Source: Epiperipatus broadwayi
Lineage: Eukaryota > Onychophora > Udeonychophora > Euonychophora > Peripatidae
Direction: 5' to 3'
NCBI GenBank assembly: GCA_028023455.1
Contig: JAQFVV010006215.1
Coordinates: forward strand, 2,676,580 to 2,740,579
DNA length: 64,000 bases
Shown here: positions 24,420-38,399 of the stretch, piece after piece
How positions within the stretch are numbered: the stretch's first letter is position 1
Layout of the letters: every line of letters starts with the position of its first letter
Notes under the pieces: generated by a model
The model's input: only the letters and a program-made list of their open reading frames with translations
What the model was told of the DNA's origin: nothing
Database searches by the model: none
Position numbers and translations under genes: made by a program

Positions 24420-26720
24420 TATATCTTTTTAATTTTGTTCATCTGCTTTTATTACTATTTTTCATCACATTACTAACCATTTCTATTATAAAAAAGTTAT
24501 GATCACTAGTACATACTCTCTCTTCATTATCAAACACCCTAATTCTTCAGACTTTATTCATTCCCTCTTTCTCTACTAATACATAATCTATTATTTTTAG
24601 ACCATGTGTATTGTCCCTCATAAACATTCGATAAATTCCCAATGGTTAAATTCATTCTCTGACATAATTTCTTCAAAAGCTGTCTATTCTTATTATTTAC
24701 TTCATCAATTTCTTCAATATGCCCATTCATATCCCCTATAATCATTATTCTCTTCCCATTTTCTTTAAAACTGTGTATATCCTTAACTAAGCATTCATAT
24801 AGGCTTCTATTCCACTCCATTATAATTTGACTATCACCAGTGGCTATATACACTATAGCCACCATCCATTCTTGTCTTCCTAACTTTATCTCAAACCACA
24901 AATGTTCTTGACATTTAACAGTATTTAAATATTTTTTTGACATAACTCCTATACCACCACCCCTTTTTTCTTTTCTATTTATACCCAGCTATATCAAATC
25001 TTCCAGAGCAGGTTCTTCTTTTCTTATATGTGTTTCCACTACTGCTAATACATCAAGCCCTTCTTTTTTAATTATTTTGTTTAATTCGTACTACTTATCT
25101 GGTCTCCTATCATCTTGCATATTCAAATATTCAATTTTAACAATTTCTTCCTTTCTTACTATCCTTTTATAAATTCTTTTGACTCTTTTTTCTCTATTAT
25201 ATTTGTAATTAGTTTGTTTATCATTAGTTTTACATACCCATTCCTTCTCCACATCTACATTTATATCTGCATTAGCTACTATTTGTTTACTTCTTACATT
25301 CCATCTATCTTTAATCTCTCTTTTTTTTTTTGATAATATTGTAATTTAAAACCCTTTCCTCTGTTATAAGTTTCCCGAACTATAATATTTTTCATAAACA
25401 AACGTCCTTGTTTTGCTAAATGCAATCCATCTTTACTGTATAACTTCCTCTTATTAATAAAAAAAATCCTGCACATCCACAAATAATATTATTTCTGTCA
25501 CAATATTTTCAATCTCTCATTTATAGAACATGCCCTATATAACATATACCTATTGTCAAATCTTGGTAGTAATCTGATTAGTACTACTCTTTCTTTAACC
25601 TTGTTCAAACTACTAATTAATTCTTTGTACTCATCCATTACTCTCTGATGGCTCTGACAAATTATTTGTCCCCACCATAACATAAACATCTCTACTCCCC
25701 TGATTATTTACCTTATCTGTAACATCCCTAAGTCTATCTCCAGGCAAATATTTTCTTACATGCCTATTTCTATTTTCACTTATCATTACATCTCCACAAC
25801 TAGAGTCTCTTATCAAAACTGTAATAATTTACTTACCCTAATTCATCTGTAACACTCTCTTCAACCTTCTGGACTTACTTATCTATTTTTTATCATTTCT
25901 ATTCATTAATTCCTTGATCTGCTCACACTTCATTTTACTTCTATATCTTCCTCTGTCTTACTTATTCTTTGCCTAACTATCCCTATTGCATTATTGTGTT
26001 GTCATCTATATCTTTTGTCACTCTACTAAATATATACTCCATTCTATTGTTTTTATCTACATTTTCCTCCATTTCTCTTAACTTTTTCTTTAAATTATCT
26101 ATGCTTAAAACCATTTTTTCCATCTCTTTTACCACATTTATGCCTGATCTACACAACCATACACCTTTTATATCCAGTCTAGTCTTATTTAAGTACTTCA
26201 GGTGGAAAACCTTATCACAGTCACTGCACACTCTATCAAATCATACCTATTTCCATCTGAACATCATACATACATTGTGGGATTCAAATGCAGTCCAGTT
26301 TCATTATTTTTCCAATTCCCTTATTCTATATATAAATTTATTATTTTTTCTAATAATTCTCCAAACTTCTTTACACACAAAAAAAATTATTATTATTTTT
26401 TTTTTAAATGAAGAACCAAAAATATGTGCTCCCTTAAACTTATACCACAATATTACTCTGCTTTCTCAAATAAATCACTCTTTCCCATAAATTTTAAAAA
26501 AAAAATTCTCGCAAACCTCCTAAAATCCAAATAATTTACATATGCCTTAGTTTCAAGGCCTCATTAGAGTAAACACAAAAAATTGTTTGTTTGGGTTTTT
26601 TTTTATATTTAAAATGTGAATCTTGGATTGTTCTCCAAATGTTAGCAATATTTTTCTCAATATTTCCAAATCCTATTAAATCTATCTTTTTGTGCTTCAA
26701 CTCTCTTTTCTCATTCATCT
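24420..26720 (-). mobile_element. LINE with PHD-like, SGNH-hydrolase and endonuclease parts
   Basis: From the right on the minus strand there are four parts. A PHD-type zinc-finger piece reads 'CSDCDKVFHLKYLNKTRLDI' and 'KGVWLCRSG' (26231-26140). A coiled-coil stretch follows ('MEKMVLSIDNLKKKLREMEE'). An SGNH/GDSL hydrolase region is spread over several frames ('IRDSSCGDVMISENRNRHVR' 25816-, 'VYVMVGTNNL', and 'LYSKDGLHLAKQGRLFM' with its DxxH block). An apurinic-type endonuclease comes last ('IMIIGDMNGHIEEIDEVNNK' and 'VCTSDHNFFIIE' near 24500). PHD plus esterase is known for ORF1 of CR1/L2-like LINEs. The RT is missing: the element stops where the PLE 3' end begins. Confidence 0.65.
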
Positions 26721-27650
26721 TCTAAGCAAATATTCCCCAGCAGCAGAAATTTTTATCTAGATGTTATTAAAAATATATAAAACTTTTAACCTATCTTGCG
26801 TAGCAAAATCAGCCACGTTAGCACAGCAAGGAAGTCAAGTTGTTATATGGAGTCAAAATTCTTTACAATACTGCCATCTAGTGGTATTTAATTGTATCTA
26901 AACCCTCTTTATTACTAATATCTGGAACTATATAAAACTACAAAGTAGAAAATAATATATTTTAAATGCACTAAAAAGTAAAAAAAATAAAAAATTCAGC
27001 TTTTCATAGAATTCTTGTCATTATGTGATCAAAAATAAAAATTGAAGAATATTAAGTTAAAAATGTTAAATTGTAATTCTTGCTTACCAGAAAGTGCATA
27101 AAAAAATCAACTTATTTTGATCATATAATAGCAATAATCCTATATGAAAGCTGAAGAAAATTTATGTTTTAGTATATTTATGTGAATAAAATAATTTCTT
27201 TAAAATTTTCTTCATATTGATTTCAGATTTAATTAATTATTATAAGAAATATATTTAAATGCTATATAAATTTTATTTAAGGGAAAAAATATTTAAAAAA
27301 TTTTTTTTTACAAATATAATTTTGCACACGTATATAACACACAGATAAGTCATAAAAGTATAGTTATGATAATTTAACTATCACATTCTATATTCTATAA
27401 AATCTTTAGCTTTTAAATCTTACTTAACAAATATACTATTTTAAATAATAACTTGTGTCTTTCTAATATAACCTTGATGAGACTAAAACAGCTCACTATA
27501 TATATATATATATATGTCACATTGCACATCAAGAAGTCAAATTTAGCTCATATATAAACTTCGTATTTAATATTTTTTTAGAATATACCATTGTTTATTA
27601 TACCTAAATTACACTATCTTATGGACTATAAACTTAATAGTTCTATATAA
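26721..27650. other. Intron, nothing recognised
   Basis: AT-rich LIN54 intron with a (TA)n run at about 27499-27516. No coding or structured feature recognised. Confidence 0.45.
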
Positions 27651-29830
27651 ATCCATATGATATAATTCACTTTATCAGAAATGGAATACATAAAGATATG
27701 ATTATTATCCAAGGTAATATGAATGCCAAAATGAAAAGTTGTTGATGGAGTAACTGTAAGATATGGACTAATGAAGCATAATATAACTGAGCAAGATTTG
27801 GTAGATTTCTGCTGTATAAATAATTATTACAAATACAAAATTTCTAGATCATAAAAGATTTCCATGGATGCCACCAGATGGTGTTACTAGAAACTAAGTT
27901 GACTACCATAGTTTATAAGAAATTGATAAAAAGTATTAAAAAGGACAAAACATATTTGGGATTTGAGCTAAACAGAAATCATTGACTTTTGATTAAATTA
28001 TAATGACGAAACTATGCAATGCAGGCAAAAGAATGTTAAAAGACAATGTAGATGACAGTAATTGGTAGTAGATTATCGAAATATATGTTTGCAGATTAAC
28101 AAATTGATTTGAGTTGTCTGAGCTTAATGATCTGAGGACAGTAGTGGCAATTAAAAATTGACATATTTAAGATTGCACAAGGGATGTCACAGTTGATGAA
28201 AGAAAAACAAGAATGATTGATTGGTTAACAGTGGAAACAATGAAAATGATGAAAAAATTAGGATCAATAATCATGATTATATAAAATGTGATGAAAAAAT
28301 AAGGATTAAGAATCGTAATCCTATAAAATATGAGTTGAAACAAGAGATACAGAAGAGAATATGAACAACTTATGTATAGAACTTAAAAAGGAAAATAGAT
28401 ATGTTTCATATCATGAAAAAATTTACAGAAAAGTTTTTTATGATATGATTAGTTATGAGAAAACTAGTGGACTATTGGCAGATCTAGAAAAAATGGTTGG
28501 TCATTGGAGAAAGTTTTGTGATGACATGTACAAGAGTGATACAATAGTATTTGATATAACATTTACAGAATATGAACCAATGTGATTAAAAATTGAAGTA
28601 ATAAGAGCTATAGAAAGAATTACTAGTGGAAAATCACCAGAAAACCAGATGAAATACCAGCAGAGTTATTTACAAAGAAGATAAGTCTCAATACCAAATA
28701 AAAAATATTTTGTTCAATTTGATAATTATAGATCAGTAATTTTAGTTTCATATGCTAGCAAAACAATATCAAGGATAGGGTTGGATAAAATGCAGGCAAA
28801 GACAAAATTGGATCTAGCAAGAAACAGACTTATAGACCATGAATAGGAACAAGAGGTTGATTTTTATCTAAATATTCTCAATAAGACTAGGGAATTTTAC
28901 TAGCACTTTATATCTCTGTTTTTAGATTATCAGAAGATTTTTGATTCATTGTTTTATGATATGCTTTGGTTAGCAATATTAAAAATGGGATATTTTCCAC
29001 ATTTGACGTAGCAGTTATCTTCATTATGTAGGTGACAAAAAAAAATCAGAATGAGAATAATACAGTCAAACTCAGATTGTTTTCAAGTTTGTAAAGAAGT
29101 ATTTCAGAACTATGTATTATCACCATTGGAAGAAGTTATTGTTTAACAGTAAAAACAGAAAAAGAAGTAGGATTTGGTAGATTAGAGTGATAAGAGCAGG
29201 AGCGGAATATGGATTAAGGCCAAAGGCAAATAAAACAAGGGTAATATTAATTAAAGGAATAGTAGAGATAAAAGTGAAGGGAAATTAGCTAGGAAATGAT
29301 TTCAGAGTTTGTCTATCTAGGCTTCAGAATAAATGAAAACGGAGGTTGTCATATAGAAATAAATGCATGATTATTGTTGGCGTTTACAAAATTAATAGTC
29401 TATGGAAAAATGGCGGTATAATTATGTAACAAAATGTAGACTTGATGACATGATTCATTGTAATATATGGATATGAAGCACAAATATTGAGGATACAAGA
29501 AAGGACTAGGATTGGTGCTTTTGAAATGAAATATTATTGAATGATGCTTGGGTTACCTTGATTGGTTAAGAGAATTAATGAGTGAGTTTTGGAAAAAGCA
29601 GACACAATAACAATTGTTGGAGATAATAAAGAAATGACAGATTCATTATTTTGGTATGTGGTATGAGAGGCAAACACACTGAAAAAAGATATGATTTAGA
29701 ATTGTGAATAGACTAAGAAAAAAGTAACAACTGTGATTGTCTTTGATCAATAATATTGCAATATGGATATGTTAAAAGCAGGGAGAAGAAAGGTCTGGAA
29801 GAAATTCATCTCGTCATCAAAACAATTCAT
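27650..29830 (+). mobile_element. Decayed LINE, endonuclease to RT C-terminus
   Basis: The + strand keeps the LINE order in shifting frames. An endonuclease piece 'MIIIQGNMNAKM' (about 27695) is followed by 'FPWMPPDGVTRN' (about 27865). A linker 'SYHEKIYRKVFYDMISYEKT' starts at about 28410. RT blocks follow: 'FDNYRSVILVSYASKTISRI' (about 28720) and 'FLDYQKIFDSL' (about 28920). The C-terminal tail is 'YGYEAQILRIQERTRIGAFE' (about 29470). The motifs fit the group often labelled RTE/endonuclease-reverse transcriptase; clade uncertain. Many stops; pseudogenised. Confidence 0.65.
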
Positions 29831-31510
29831 CAATAATAATAAATGACATTTTAAGGAAAATCTTTATATAATGAATTACATTTAAAATATTTAATATAAA
29901 ATATTACCTATTTTTATACATGTATACATAAATAAATGCACACAAATATGGAATATATTCACATGTATATCAAAATATTTATATGATCTAAAGTGGTATA
30001 GGAATTGACATAGAATTGTTTAAAATATTTTCATATTTTGCTTTATATAAATACATTTTTAAGAATCTGAAATTAATTTTTTATCTTAATCATGTAAACT
30101 TCATTATATATTTTAATCAGATCATCAACAATTATATTACAAACTTTTTGAATCTATCGCTGATTTTGAATTGGCATGCATATATATATACTCTTACTTG
30201 AATGAAAGTACCAATATTGTAGAAGCTTTCTTTTATAATAAATAAAATAATTACATTTATATAATATAGTTGTTGTTTTTTTTGAGTGATTAGAAATTGT
30301 GGTATCTTATCCGTATATCAAAGTATTTTGAACTTTTGTGAAGGAAAAATTCTACTACATAAAATTTATTTAATTCAAGCCAAACAGAAAAAATAGAATT
30401 GATTTAAGCAGAATTAAAAATAATAATGATTTTTTAAAATTAAAATAGTAATTACAAAATATTAAATAATACTTCTGTTTTATTTTCCTTTTCTATTTAG
30501 AATGAATAGTCTTATTAATTTTTTTTTTAGCAAATTCTTCTTGTAGAAATCCCCCCCCCCCCCAAGTATCTGCCATAAATCATTCCAATATAAATTGTTT
30601 GTTTTTTATTTTCTTCATTTATTTGTGTTACCTTTAAACCAAAAGTTTTTTTAAAAACCAAGGGTGTCATGGTTTGGAGTTAAAAGGAAATACAAACTGA
30701 ATCTGTACAAAAAAAAGACAGCGGTCGGTCGTAAATATTTACATAAAATAGTTGACAGTTATCAAAATCACTTTTAAAATATCATTGAAATGTTATCTTC
30801 ATGGTAACAGTTCAAAAGATTTTTTATAGTAAAAAACAAAATGTAATTAAAATACAAGCAAAGCAAAATTAAATAGATGAAAGTGCAAACACCATTTTAA
30901 AAATGTTATAGTTGATATGATGTATCTGACCAAAGATAGTTGAAAATCTTAAGAATCTTATTGGATAATTTGTGTTTGAATACTTGTTCTAAATTATGCC
31001 TAGTGAATTAAACGAGCACTGTTTTAAGAAAAAACATTTTTCTGGAGTTAAATACTTAATAAAAATTAAGTTTCTGTAAGTTATTTTTTAAAAAGTGTAT
31101 TTTTAGTGACTTTTATAATATATGCCTTTTATTTTATTTTTTTTCATTAATTCTTACTTTTTAAAATAAAGTTTCACAATTATGTTTGAATTTTATAGGA
31201 ATCTAGATATTATTTCAAATTTTTGCCTGGATTCTAGCTACAAAAACTTAATGGGAGTACTAGCTTTTTTGTTTTTTTTAAGTCCATATATTTCTTGTGA
31301 TGTAACTTTTACGCTGGATATTAATTTGATTTGCTGTGTACTTATGCTTAGTGATTAAAAAACTGATCTTTTTTAACATTGTCATTATATGAATATCAAT
31401 ATCTTTAATTTAGTTTATATAACTGATATTTAGGTAGATTGTTAATGGCAATTTATGAGAAGTTCTAAAAATATGGGAATTTTTTTTTTTTTTTTTTTTT
31501 ATTATTGTAG
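29831..31510. other. Intron, nothing recognised
   Basis: End of the 16.8-kb LIN54 intron. Contains a poly-C run at 30550-30563 and finishes with a T18 tract and the acceptor TTATTGTAG. No other feature supported. Confidence 0.45.
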
Positions 31511-31686
31511 ACTTCCATTTTCATTTATAACAAAAGAAGTAGTAGAAGCCACCTGTCAGTGCTTGCTGGCTCAAGCAGAAGAGTCAGAAAAACTGCATTA
31601 TTCAGATGTTCTTATTGAAAGAATGATTCTAGAAGAATTTGGACGTTGCCTCATGCAGATTATTCAGTCAGCAAATAAAACCAAAG
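31511..31686 (+). CDS. LIN54: LIN54 exon, C-terminal helical region
   Basis: Encodes '[20 protein letters not shown]' then '[20 protein letters not shown]' and '[18 protein letters not shown]'. This is the conserved LIN54 C-terminal segment ('TKEV.EATC.CLLAQAE' and '[12 protein letters not shown]'), predicted helical and implicated in assembly with other MuvB subunits. The acceptor TTGTAG follows a long T tract, which looks like a strong polypyrimidine tract, and the donor is GTAAAG. The exon enters completing AG|A and leaves one base into a codon, joined by 35618. Confidence 0.95.
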
Positions 31687-32430
31687 GTAAAGATGTGCAT
31701 TATCAATTTTATATAATGACAATGAATTGAATAGATATTTTAAATATATAATGTGTTATCCCAATGTGTACCCTTCTTATTTTTCAAACACTTATAGACA
31801 TGTAAATATTTAATATGTGAAATTATCTATTTATAATTACTCAATTAGAAAGCACTTCACTCATCTAAAACAGCTATTAAAAATATTATATGACATACAT
31901 ATATACACAGTGTGTACCAGGGAACAGGTGACTAGTTCTTTCTCCAAGCTCCTTGCAGTACTATTTTTGAATCAATGTATATGTTATGGAATGGCGTAGT
32001 TTAGCTATTCATCATGAAATCTTGAAAACCACTTGAAAACGTTTTTGTGACTCATGGCTTCATTGCCATACCCAGATGTTTCAGTAGTCCTTTTCTACAA
32101 TTTAAATAAAATTTAATGTTAGCCAATTGATTCATTATGAGTTAAGGCATAAAACACTACTGAATTCAGACGTACTAGCACCTTAAAATTTGTGTGTAGA
32201 GTAGATAAATTATATTGCTACATAAATCACACATTGATGCAGAAATGGCTAGCAAGTAATTTGGAGAGATAATCAGTCACTTTTTTACCAGAGCACACTG
32301 GCCGCATATGTACGTACATATGCACACATTTACATAATACACAATTAAATATATATTGTAGATTTGTATTTTTTTTTTTTTTCATTTTATTTTATATGAT
32401 ATTTATGTATTAGTTATTTTCAGAAAATCA
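31687..32430. other. Intron, unexplained
   Basis: Includes a less AT-rich stretch (about 31900-32310) without recognisable coding sequence. It may be an unidentified repeat. Confidence 0.35.
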
Positions 32431-34790
32431 ATGTTTGACATCGCTGCATCAGTTTTTAAGACTGATGAAATATTACAAATTAAAAATCATCTGATAGCAT
32501 GGGAAGTTATGGCATGATTTTGATAATCAAATGCAAGCAGAAAAATGCTATATGCAATTTTAAAAAAGAAACAGGAATTGTTTACATATTTTTTAAAAAA
32601 ATTGAAAGAAATGGAACAATTAAAATTTCTATAAAATTCAAATTGGAAAGAGTCAGTGTTGATGGAAATTGAATGACAATCAATTGGTTATAACCTCTAT
32701 AAAGAACTGATTCAAGAGAAAAAATTATGATAAATCATTCCAAGATTTGAAGAATTGATACAATTAGGGAAGTATTAACAAATTTAATTTATAAATAAAA
32801 ATCATAAAACTGATGAAAAAATCAAATACTTTAAATGAACATCTAAATATTTTATAAATTCAAGCAAAATAAACAAAAAAATTGTAATGGCTTATGAAAG
32901 AATATAAAATTTGAACATTATCTTAGAACAAATGATAAACAAATCGATGAACCACTAATAACTGCCTTCTATAAATAGTGCCTAAAAATAATAACACCTT
33001 TTTAAAAAGTCCTGTTATTTTACGAAATGTAGCTGAAATTTTTCTGCCACCTCATTCACTTTCTTGTATTATCATTTGTTTGTTTTTTTTTTTTTAAAAA
33101 AAAAAGATTTTTATGTACATAAATTTATAATAAATCAAGGTCATGGATGAAGGGAATGTGAAAAAAACGGACTTAGTGGAATAGTAATTATCTTAGGACT
33201 AAGAGCAAGAGACAGTTTTAGAAATACTTTTCCTGTAAATAGTAGATCATTGATGGTGAGCTTGAAAGCTGTTGTGGGAATCTCGGTGTTTACATGGATG
33301 CATATAAAAAGTAGTGAACATGATTATAAAGTGATTAAGATTACGTATGAAAAAATTGAAAAAGAAACTGAAAATAAATATATAATTGATAGTATGGTGA
33401 TAGTGGTTGGATCAGTATTAGAAGGAAAATTGAACAGCAAGATATAAAAAAAGGATGCCATTATTAAAAAGGAGTTATTAACATCATGAAATATGTGGAA
33501 GAACTTTACAAAAAATAAAAAACAAGAATGCAAATTAATCCTTATAGTTAATACAACCTTTTGAAATGCCAAGTATTTTAAATAAAGAAATGAGATATGA
33601 AATTAAAGCTATGGAGAATGGAAAAGAACTTCACCAAATAATGGAATAATTAACAAATATTTTAAAAGAAGGAAGTAACAAATAGAGAAATTGTGACAAA
33701 GCTATAGGAATGTCAGTCTTCTATCATTTCTCTATAAGGTGTACACTAAGATCATCACAAATCATCTGCAGAGATCATTAGACTTAAGCTAACCAAAAGA
33801 ATAAGTTTCATTAGAATGCTCGCACAGAAAATTACTTCCAAGCATTAAGAGAAGTTATAGTTATGAAAAGGCCTTTAATAGTGAAACTAAGAAGATTAAC
33901 ATTCATATGATTATATGGCAGGATGATTGCATCTTTCCAAAGCTTTTTACAACATTTTTATAGAAAGTTTTTTGTGGATTAAAATAAGAAACTATGGAAA
34001 TAAAAGTAAATAGAAATTAACTAATTTTAATCTAGATTTTGCAGATAATGTGATTGTTTTCACAAATAATGCCTCACAATTTGAAGAAATGTTACTAGAG
34101 CTGTCAGATAAAGTAAGAATGCTGGCTAACGATAAATACTAAAAAGATATAAAGTAAGTACTCTCTGGCTTTTCAAAAACAGAAAAATTAAAGATGTTAG
34201 AATAATGAATTAGACGAAGTTGACTTTTATATATAATCAAATTATGAATTAATACATGTGGAAGGATAATGGAGAAATTAATCATAGAATTAAACTTAGA
34301 TGGAAGTGTTTTTAAAGATGATTTATTATTAAAAGAAAATATGCTTATGTTTTTGGAAAGAAGGCTTTTTAATAAATGGGTTTCCTTATGCATTTGTGAC
34401 TTGGACTGTTATTTAAGAGCAGCGCAGGGACTTCAGATTAAAAAATGAAATATTGAAAAAATATGCGTTGGGTTTAATAAGGAAAGATTGATAGCAACAT
34501 GCATGCGTGGAAGAACAAACAGGTATCACTGAATAATTTAAAGAATGAAATGGTTAAAATGAAAGTGGGCTAGATATATTTTTAGAAGAGTTGACGAAAG
34601 ATACACAGTTGTATTACAAGGGTTCTAGTAAAAATCCCAGTATATAATGAATGAATGAAATAAGGAAGTTTGATGGAATAATGTGGAGACGAAGAGTAAA
34701 TAGATCATAAAATCTAGATGAGAGATCATCTTGCAGTGGATTGATAATGGTTGAAAATGATTATGACTGATGGATAAAAATCCTTTGGTA
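32430..34790 (+). mobile_element. Decayed LINE (RTE-like) in last LIN54 intron
   Basis: Fragmentary + strand similarity to LINE RT. 'KVYTKIITNHLQRSLDLS' (about 33735) matches the block just after the RT start, 'PKLFTTFL' (about 33935) matches the region before the catalytic motif, and 'NNLKNEMVKMKVG' with the downstream tail (about 34530-34700) parallels the C-terminal region seen at 9300-9420. Frames are scrambled by indels. The 5' half (32430-33600) is assigned only by continuity. Confidence 0.5.
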
Positions 34791-35617
34791 ATTCAGGAAA
34801 GGGAAAATAGATTGTAGAAAATATGAGGGAAGTGAAAGATTAATGAGTTAAAATAGGAAAAAGAGAAAGATAATGAATATATGGTTTAAAAATTTGTCTA
34901 TGTAAAGCCTTTAGTGTTAGGAACAAATTTCATTTGATTATATATGTATATCAGTTCATATCTTTAATGTTCCCCAATGATATTTGATAAATGGGTTGCT
35001 AGACAAAAGTTTTTGAGAATTTATGATAAAATATTTTTTCTATATTATTACAACACAATTTTTTTATCTTATAAATACTTAAAATTCGTGAATAATTATA
35101 CTTTTTCCATGGCTCAGATGCTGATGTATTACCTTCCATCAATTTTAATTATTGACATTAGAAAAAATGACTATAAATTCTAGGCAATTTACATTAAAAT
35201 CTTAAGTTATTATATTCAAGCTCAACATTGAACTTTCTTTAATGTTGGGAATCGTCAAAGAAATTTAAATGATTACATCTTCTATTTATTCATAATTGGT
35301 GTGATAGTTGAGTGGTTTTTTATCTATTGGTAAATATATATATATAGCATTGTTTGAATATTAGCTATAATGCTGTCATTTTAATTGTATTTAAGAATGA
35401 TTTGCATTTTTGGAGGTTTAAATTAATATTATTGAATAATAGTAGAATAATTTTCAACATTTGCTGAAAATATGAATATTTATTATTCATTTGACATGCA
35501 AAGATTGCTATTTATTTAATACTATTTATTCTGTCAATTGTTTTTCATTAGAATATAACTTTAATAGTACTATATATCATTGTGACTTCTGAATATATAT
35601 TTTTATGTTATTTGCAG
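34791..35617. other. Intron, nothing recognised
   Basis: End of the last LIN54 intron. AT-rich; the acceptor is TTATTTGCAG at 35608-35617. Confidence 0.45.
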
Positions 35618-35637
35618 CACCTAGTCCAGAATCATAG
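35618..35637 (+). CDS. LIN54: LIN54 terminal exon, coding part (7 codons and stop)
   Basis: CACCTAGTCCAGAATCATAG follows TTTGCAG. The split codon G|CA gives alanine, so the protein ends 'NKTKAPSPES' with a TAG stop at 35635-35637. The frame agrees with the previous exon, which has its donor after the first base of a codon. The in-window coding total is 491 nt, about 163 residues. The short serine/proline tail is consistent with a LIN54 C-terminus, but its sequence is not itself conserved. Confidence 0.8.
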
Positions 35638-37445
35638 GAAAACTTGCACAGTACAAGAAATGGTAAATTTCCTCTGACATATTCAAGCTTTTTCTGAGTA
35701 AAAAATGCACACCATATGAGAAACAGACCGAGAATGAGGAGTACACGATTAATAAAATGAACATTATTTAAAAAATAATAGAAGACAGAATGATACTGAG
35801 CAAGGAAAAAGTTGCGTAAAACAAGAAATTATTTATTGACAATCTGGAAATGAAATGAAAACTTATGTGTTTTCTTAAAATTGAGGAACTAGTTAAAAAT
35901 ATATATATATAAATATATACACACACACTTACTTAGATGTATCTGTATGTAAATTTGTATATATGTGGATAAGTGTGTGTGTGTACGTGTGTAAGTGTGT
36001 GTATATATACAAACTGACATGTATATAAAACATTCTAAATTATATTCTTTAAATTTGAAAAATGTTGGTAAGAAAATATTTTGCTTTATCTTTTTTTTAT
36101 ACACATTGAAGCTTTATTCTGAAAGGCACTTGAAAATATTGCGAAATCATGATCAATATTTATAGTTCATAGATGGAACTAAAAAAAAAAAAAAATTATG
36201 CAACTTTGAAGATTATTTTGCTTCATTTTAATTTTTTAAAGAAACTATTTTCTTCAGCATTTTTGTTTTATAGAAAATGTTATATATGTGTATAAAGATA
36301 AATATATAATAGACCAAAAACAGCCTTTTTGGTCTTTAAAATATTGCCTTATGTAACTCATATATATTGATATTTTTATTCTGTAAATAAAAAAGGACTT
36401 GGGGATATAAAATATTGAAATGTACATTTTGTATTGCATCACTAATTAATATAAAGAATACTTCGTTTTGATTATTTTACTTATTAGTGAAGTGTCCGTT
36501 GAAGGCGCTGAAAACTGACTCCACTTTCTAACACTCCATGTATTGCATTGTAAATATCAAAAGATTTGTAATGTATATATAATTGCTGTTCTCTTTCTTT
36601 CTCTCTCTCTCTCTTTTTTGTTTTAAGAAAAAAAAAATCTGGGTTTATTTTGTTTATAACTTTTTTACTTAACTAAAAGTATATTTTATTGTAATTTTTT
36701 TTTTTTTAATATATAAAAAAAAAAAATTGACAGATATAAATCTATATAGTTCACACAATTCTTTGTGTGTAGAAATGAAATTTAGGATACCAAAATTTTT
36801 GAAAATAATGAAAGAAGATGAAATTTTTAAATTTTAAACTATCGTGTATATTGTACTGTTTATCTTCTAAAAGATAACAGTGTAATTGATTCATGCTTTA
36901 AATATATAGATTTTAATGTGATGTTAAGTCTTGGGACCCACATTATTTCTTAATAGGTATTGTACTGGAAACTCATGTCAGGGAATTTCAAAGAACTCTT
37001 TATCCTTCTTTTGAAATCTTCATTTAAGTAGTCCATTTCAGGATTTATGTTAATATTCTACAAATTATCAATTTATTTACCTTTTTAATGGAGTTATTTA
37101 CTTGTATAGATATATATTAATTTATTCATATGAATTTTAAATATTTTTAGTCTGTGCAATATCAGATGTTATTTTTTTTTAACTATTGATTTAAGAGAGA
37201 AGTTTTCTGTTACGAGCATGTAAAATAGTGTTGTTGTTTTTTTACATGTAATGTGGGTTCTGTGTGATGTAATAATGTAAAAATGGTCATGAAATTTTTT
37301 TTTGCTAGAATACTACTGTATTGCATTTATTATTTTAATATAATGTCTATACTGTTCATCTCACGTGAATGTTGGTAATGCATTCTTTTAATTTTACTGT
37401 TGAGCTGTTAAAAAATCTCATAAAATATTGTTAATAATAAATGAT
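35638..37445 (+). other. LIN54: Probable LIN54 3' UTR with poly(A) signal
   Basis: No ORF follows the stop. AT-rich DNA contains TA/CA/GT microsatellite at 35898-36010 and a CT tract at 36590-36615. The first strongly placed AATAAA before unrelated repeats is at 37436-37441, after TTGTTAATAAT. The UTR end is inference; an earlier site is possible. Confidence 0.4.
35898..36010. repeat. TA/CA/TG microsatellite cluster
   Basis: (TA)n, (AC)n, then (GT)n and (TA)n within about 110 bases. The AC and GT halves can pair with each other. Confidence 0.8.
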
Positions 37446-38399
37446 TTAAATATTCTTTCATAAAGATATCTTCCTTGCATGTTTTATCCCTTTTTTGACA
37501 TTTTTTTAATTTTATTTCTAAAATTGGATTTCATTCTATAACCTGACTTACTGAGATGTGTTATTTTTTTTTTTTAAAAAAACTTCTTTACTCCTCTAAA
37601 GCATAACCATTGTAATAAATGTTATACAATACTCGAAAACATTTTTCATAGATTTTTATTCTTCATTTATTACTAGTTTTTGTTTTTTTTTGACTAAAAG
37701 GGTATTCATATTCAATCAAAGCTGCATTACATTATCCATATGTTTTGTGTGTGTGTGGATAAACTGTATAAACAAATATATGTGTATTTACACATTAATT
37801 ACCACTATTATTTATACAAATACATTCTAAACATATCTATATAAATAATATATTACCATTCTGTATCATTGTTACTAAATTTACAAATTTTTTTTTTGTG
37901 TGAGAGAATAAATTGTGAATATACTTGATATATCTATCTCTGTATTAAGCTTTTTACTCAAAGGCATAATTAGACAATATGATATTATAACTAAGCAATA
38001 ACATTTTATCATTAATAATGATAATTAATTATCTGGTCAATCCACTTTAATGCATTTTATTCTAGATTTCAATATTAACTATATATTTTTAATGAGTATT
38101 CTCCATCATTTAAATGCATAATACATATTTATATTTTAACCAGTAGAATTTAAATATTAAAAATTTATTGATTTAAAAAGAGATTGAAAATTAGTTTTTA
38201 TATGTAAATACAAAATAATTTATAATTTATTTAACTTACTATAATAGTCAAATATCCATTACAATTTATTTGCCCATAATCTATAATAACTTGAAAGAAG
38301 GTCTCAATGAGATGAAAGCCGGTTTGATAAATATTATAATATAGTTATTAATAGTTGTTTATTTCAATCTTATTTGACTGATTATTTATTTATTTAATA
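37446..38399. other. Intergenic AT-rich, nothing recognised
   Basis: Downstream of LIN54; microsatellite TG at about 37747. No supported feature. Confidence 0.4.

Noticed and set aside
35889-36104. 71-codon ORF with Thr/His/Tyr repeats
   Set aside because: Translation of a microsatellite in the probable 3' UTR.
38285-38330. CAATGAGATGAAAGCCGG looked like CUGAUGA plus GAAA
   Set aside because: Spacing and core do not fit; no pairing stem could be drawn.
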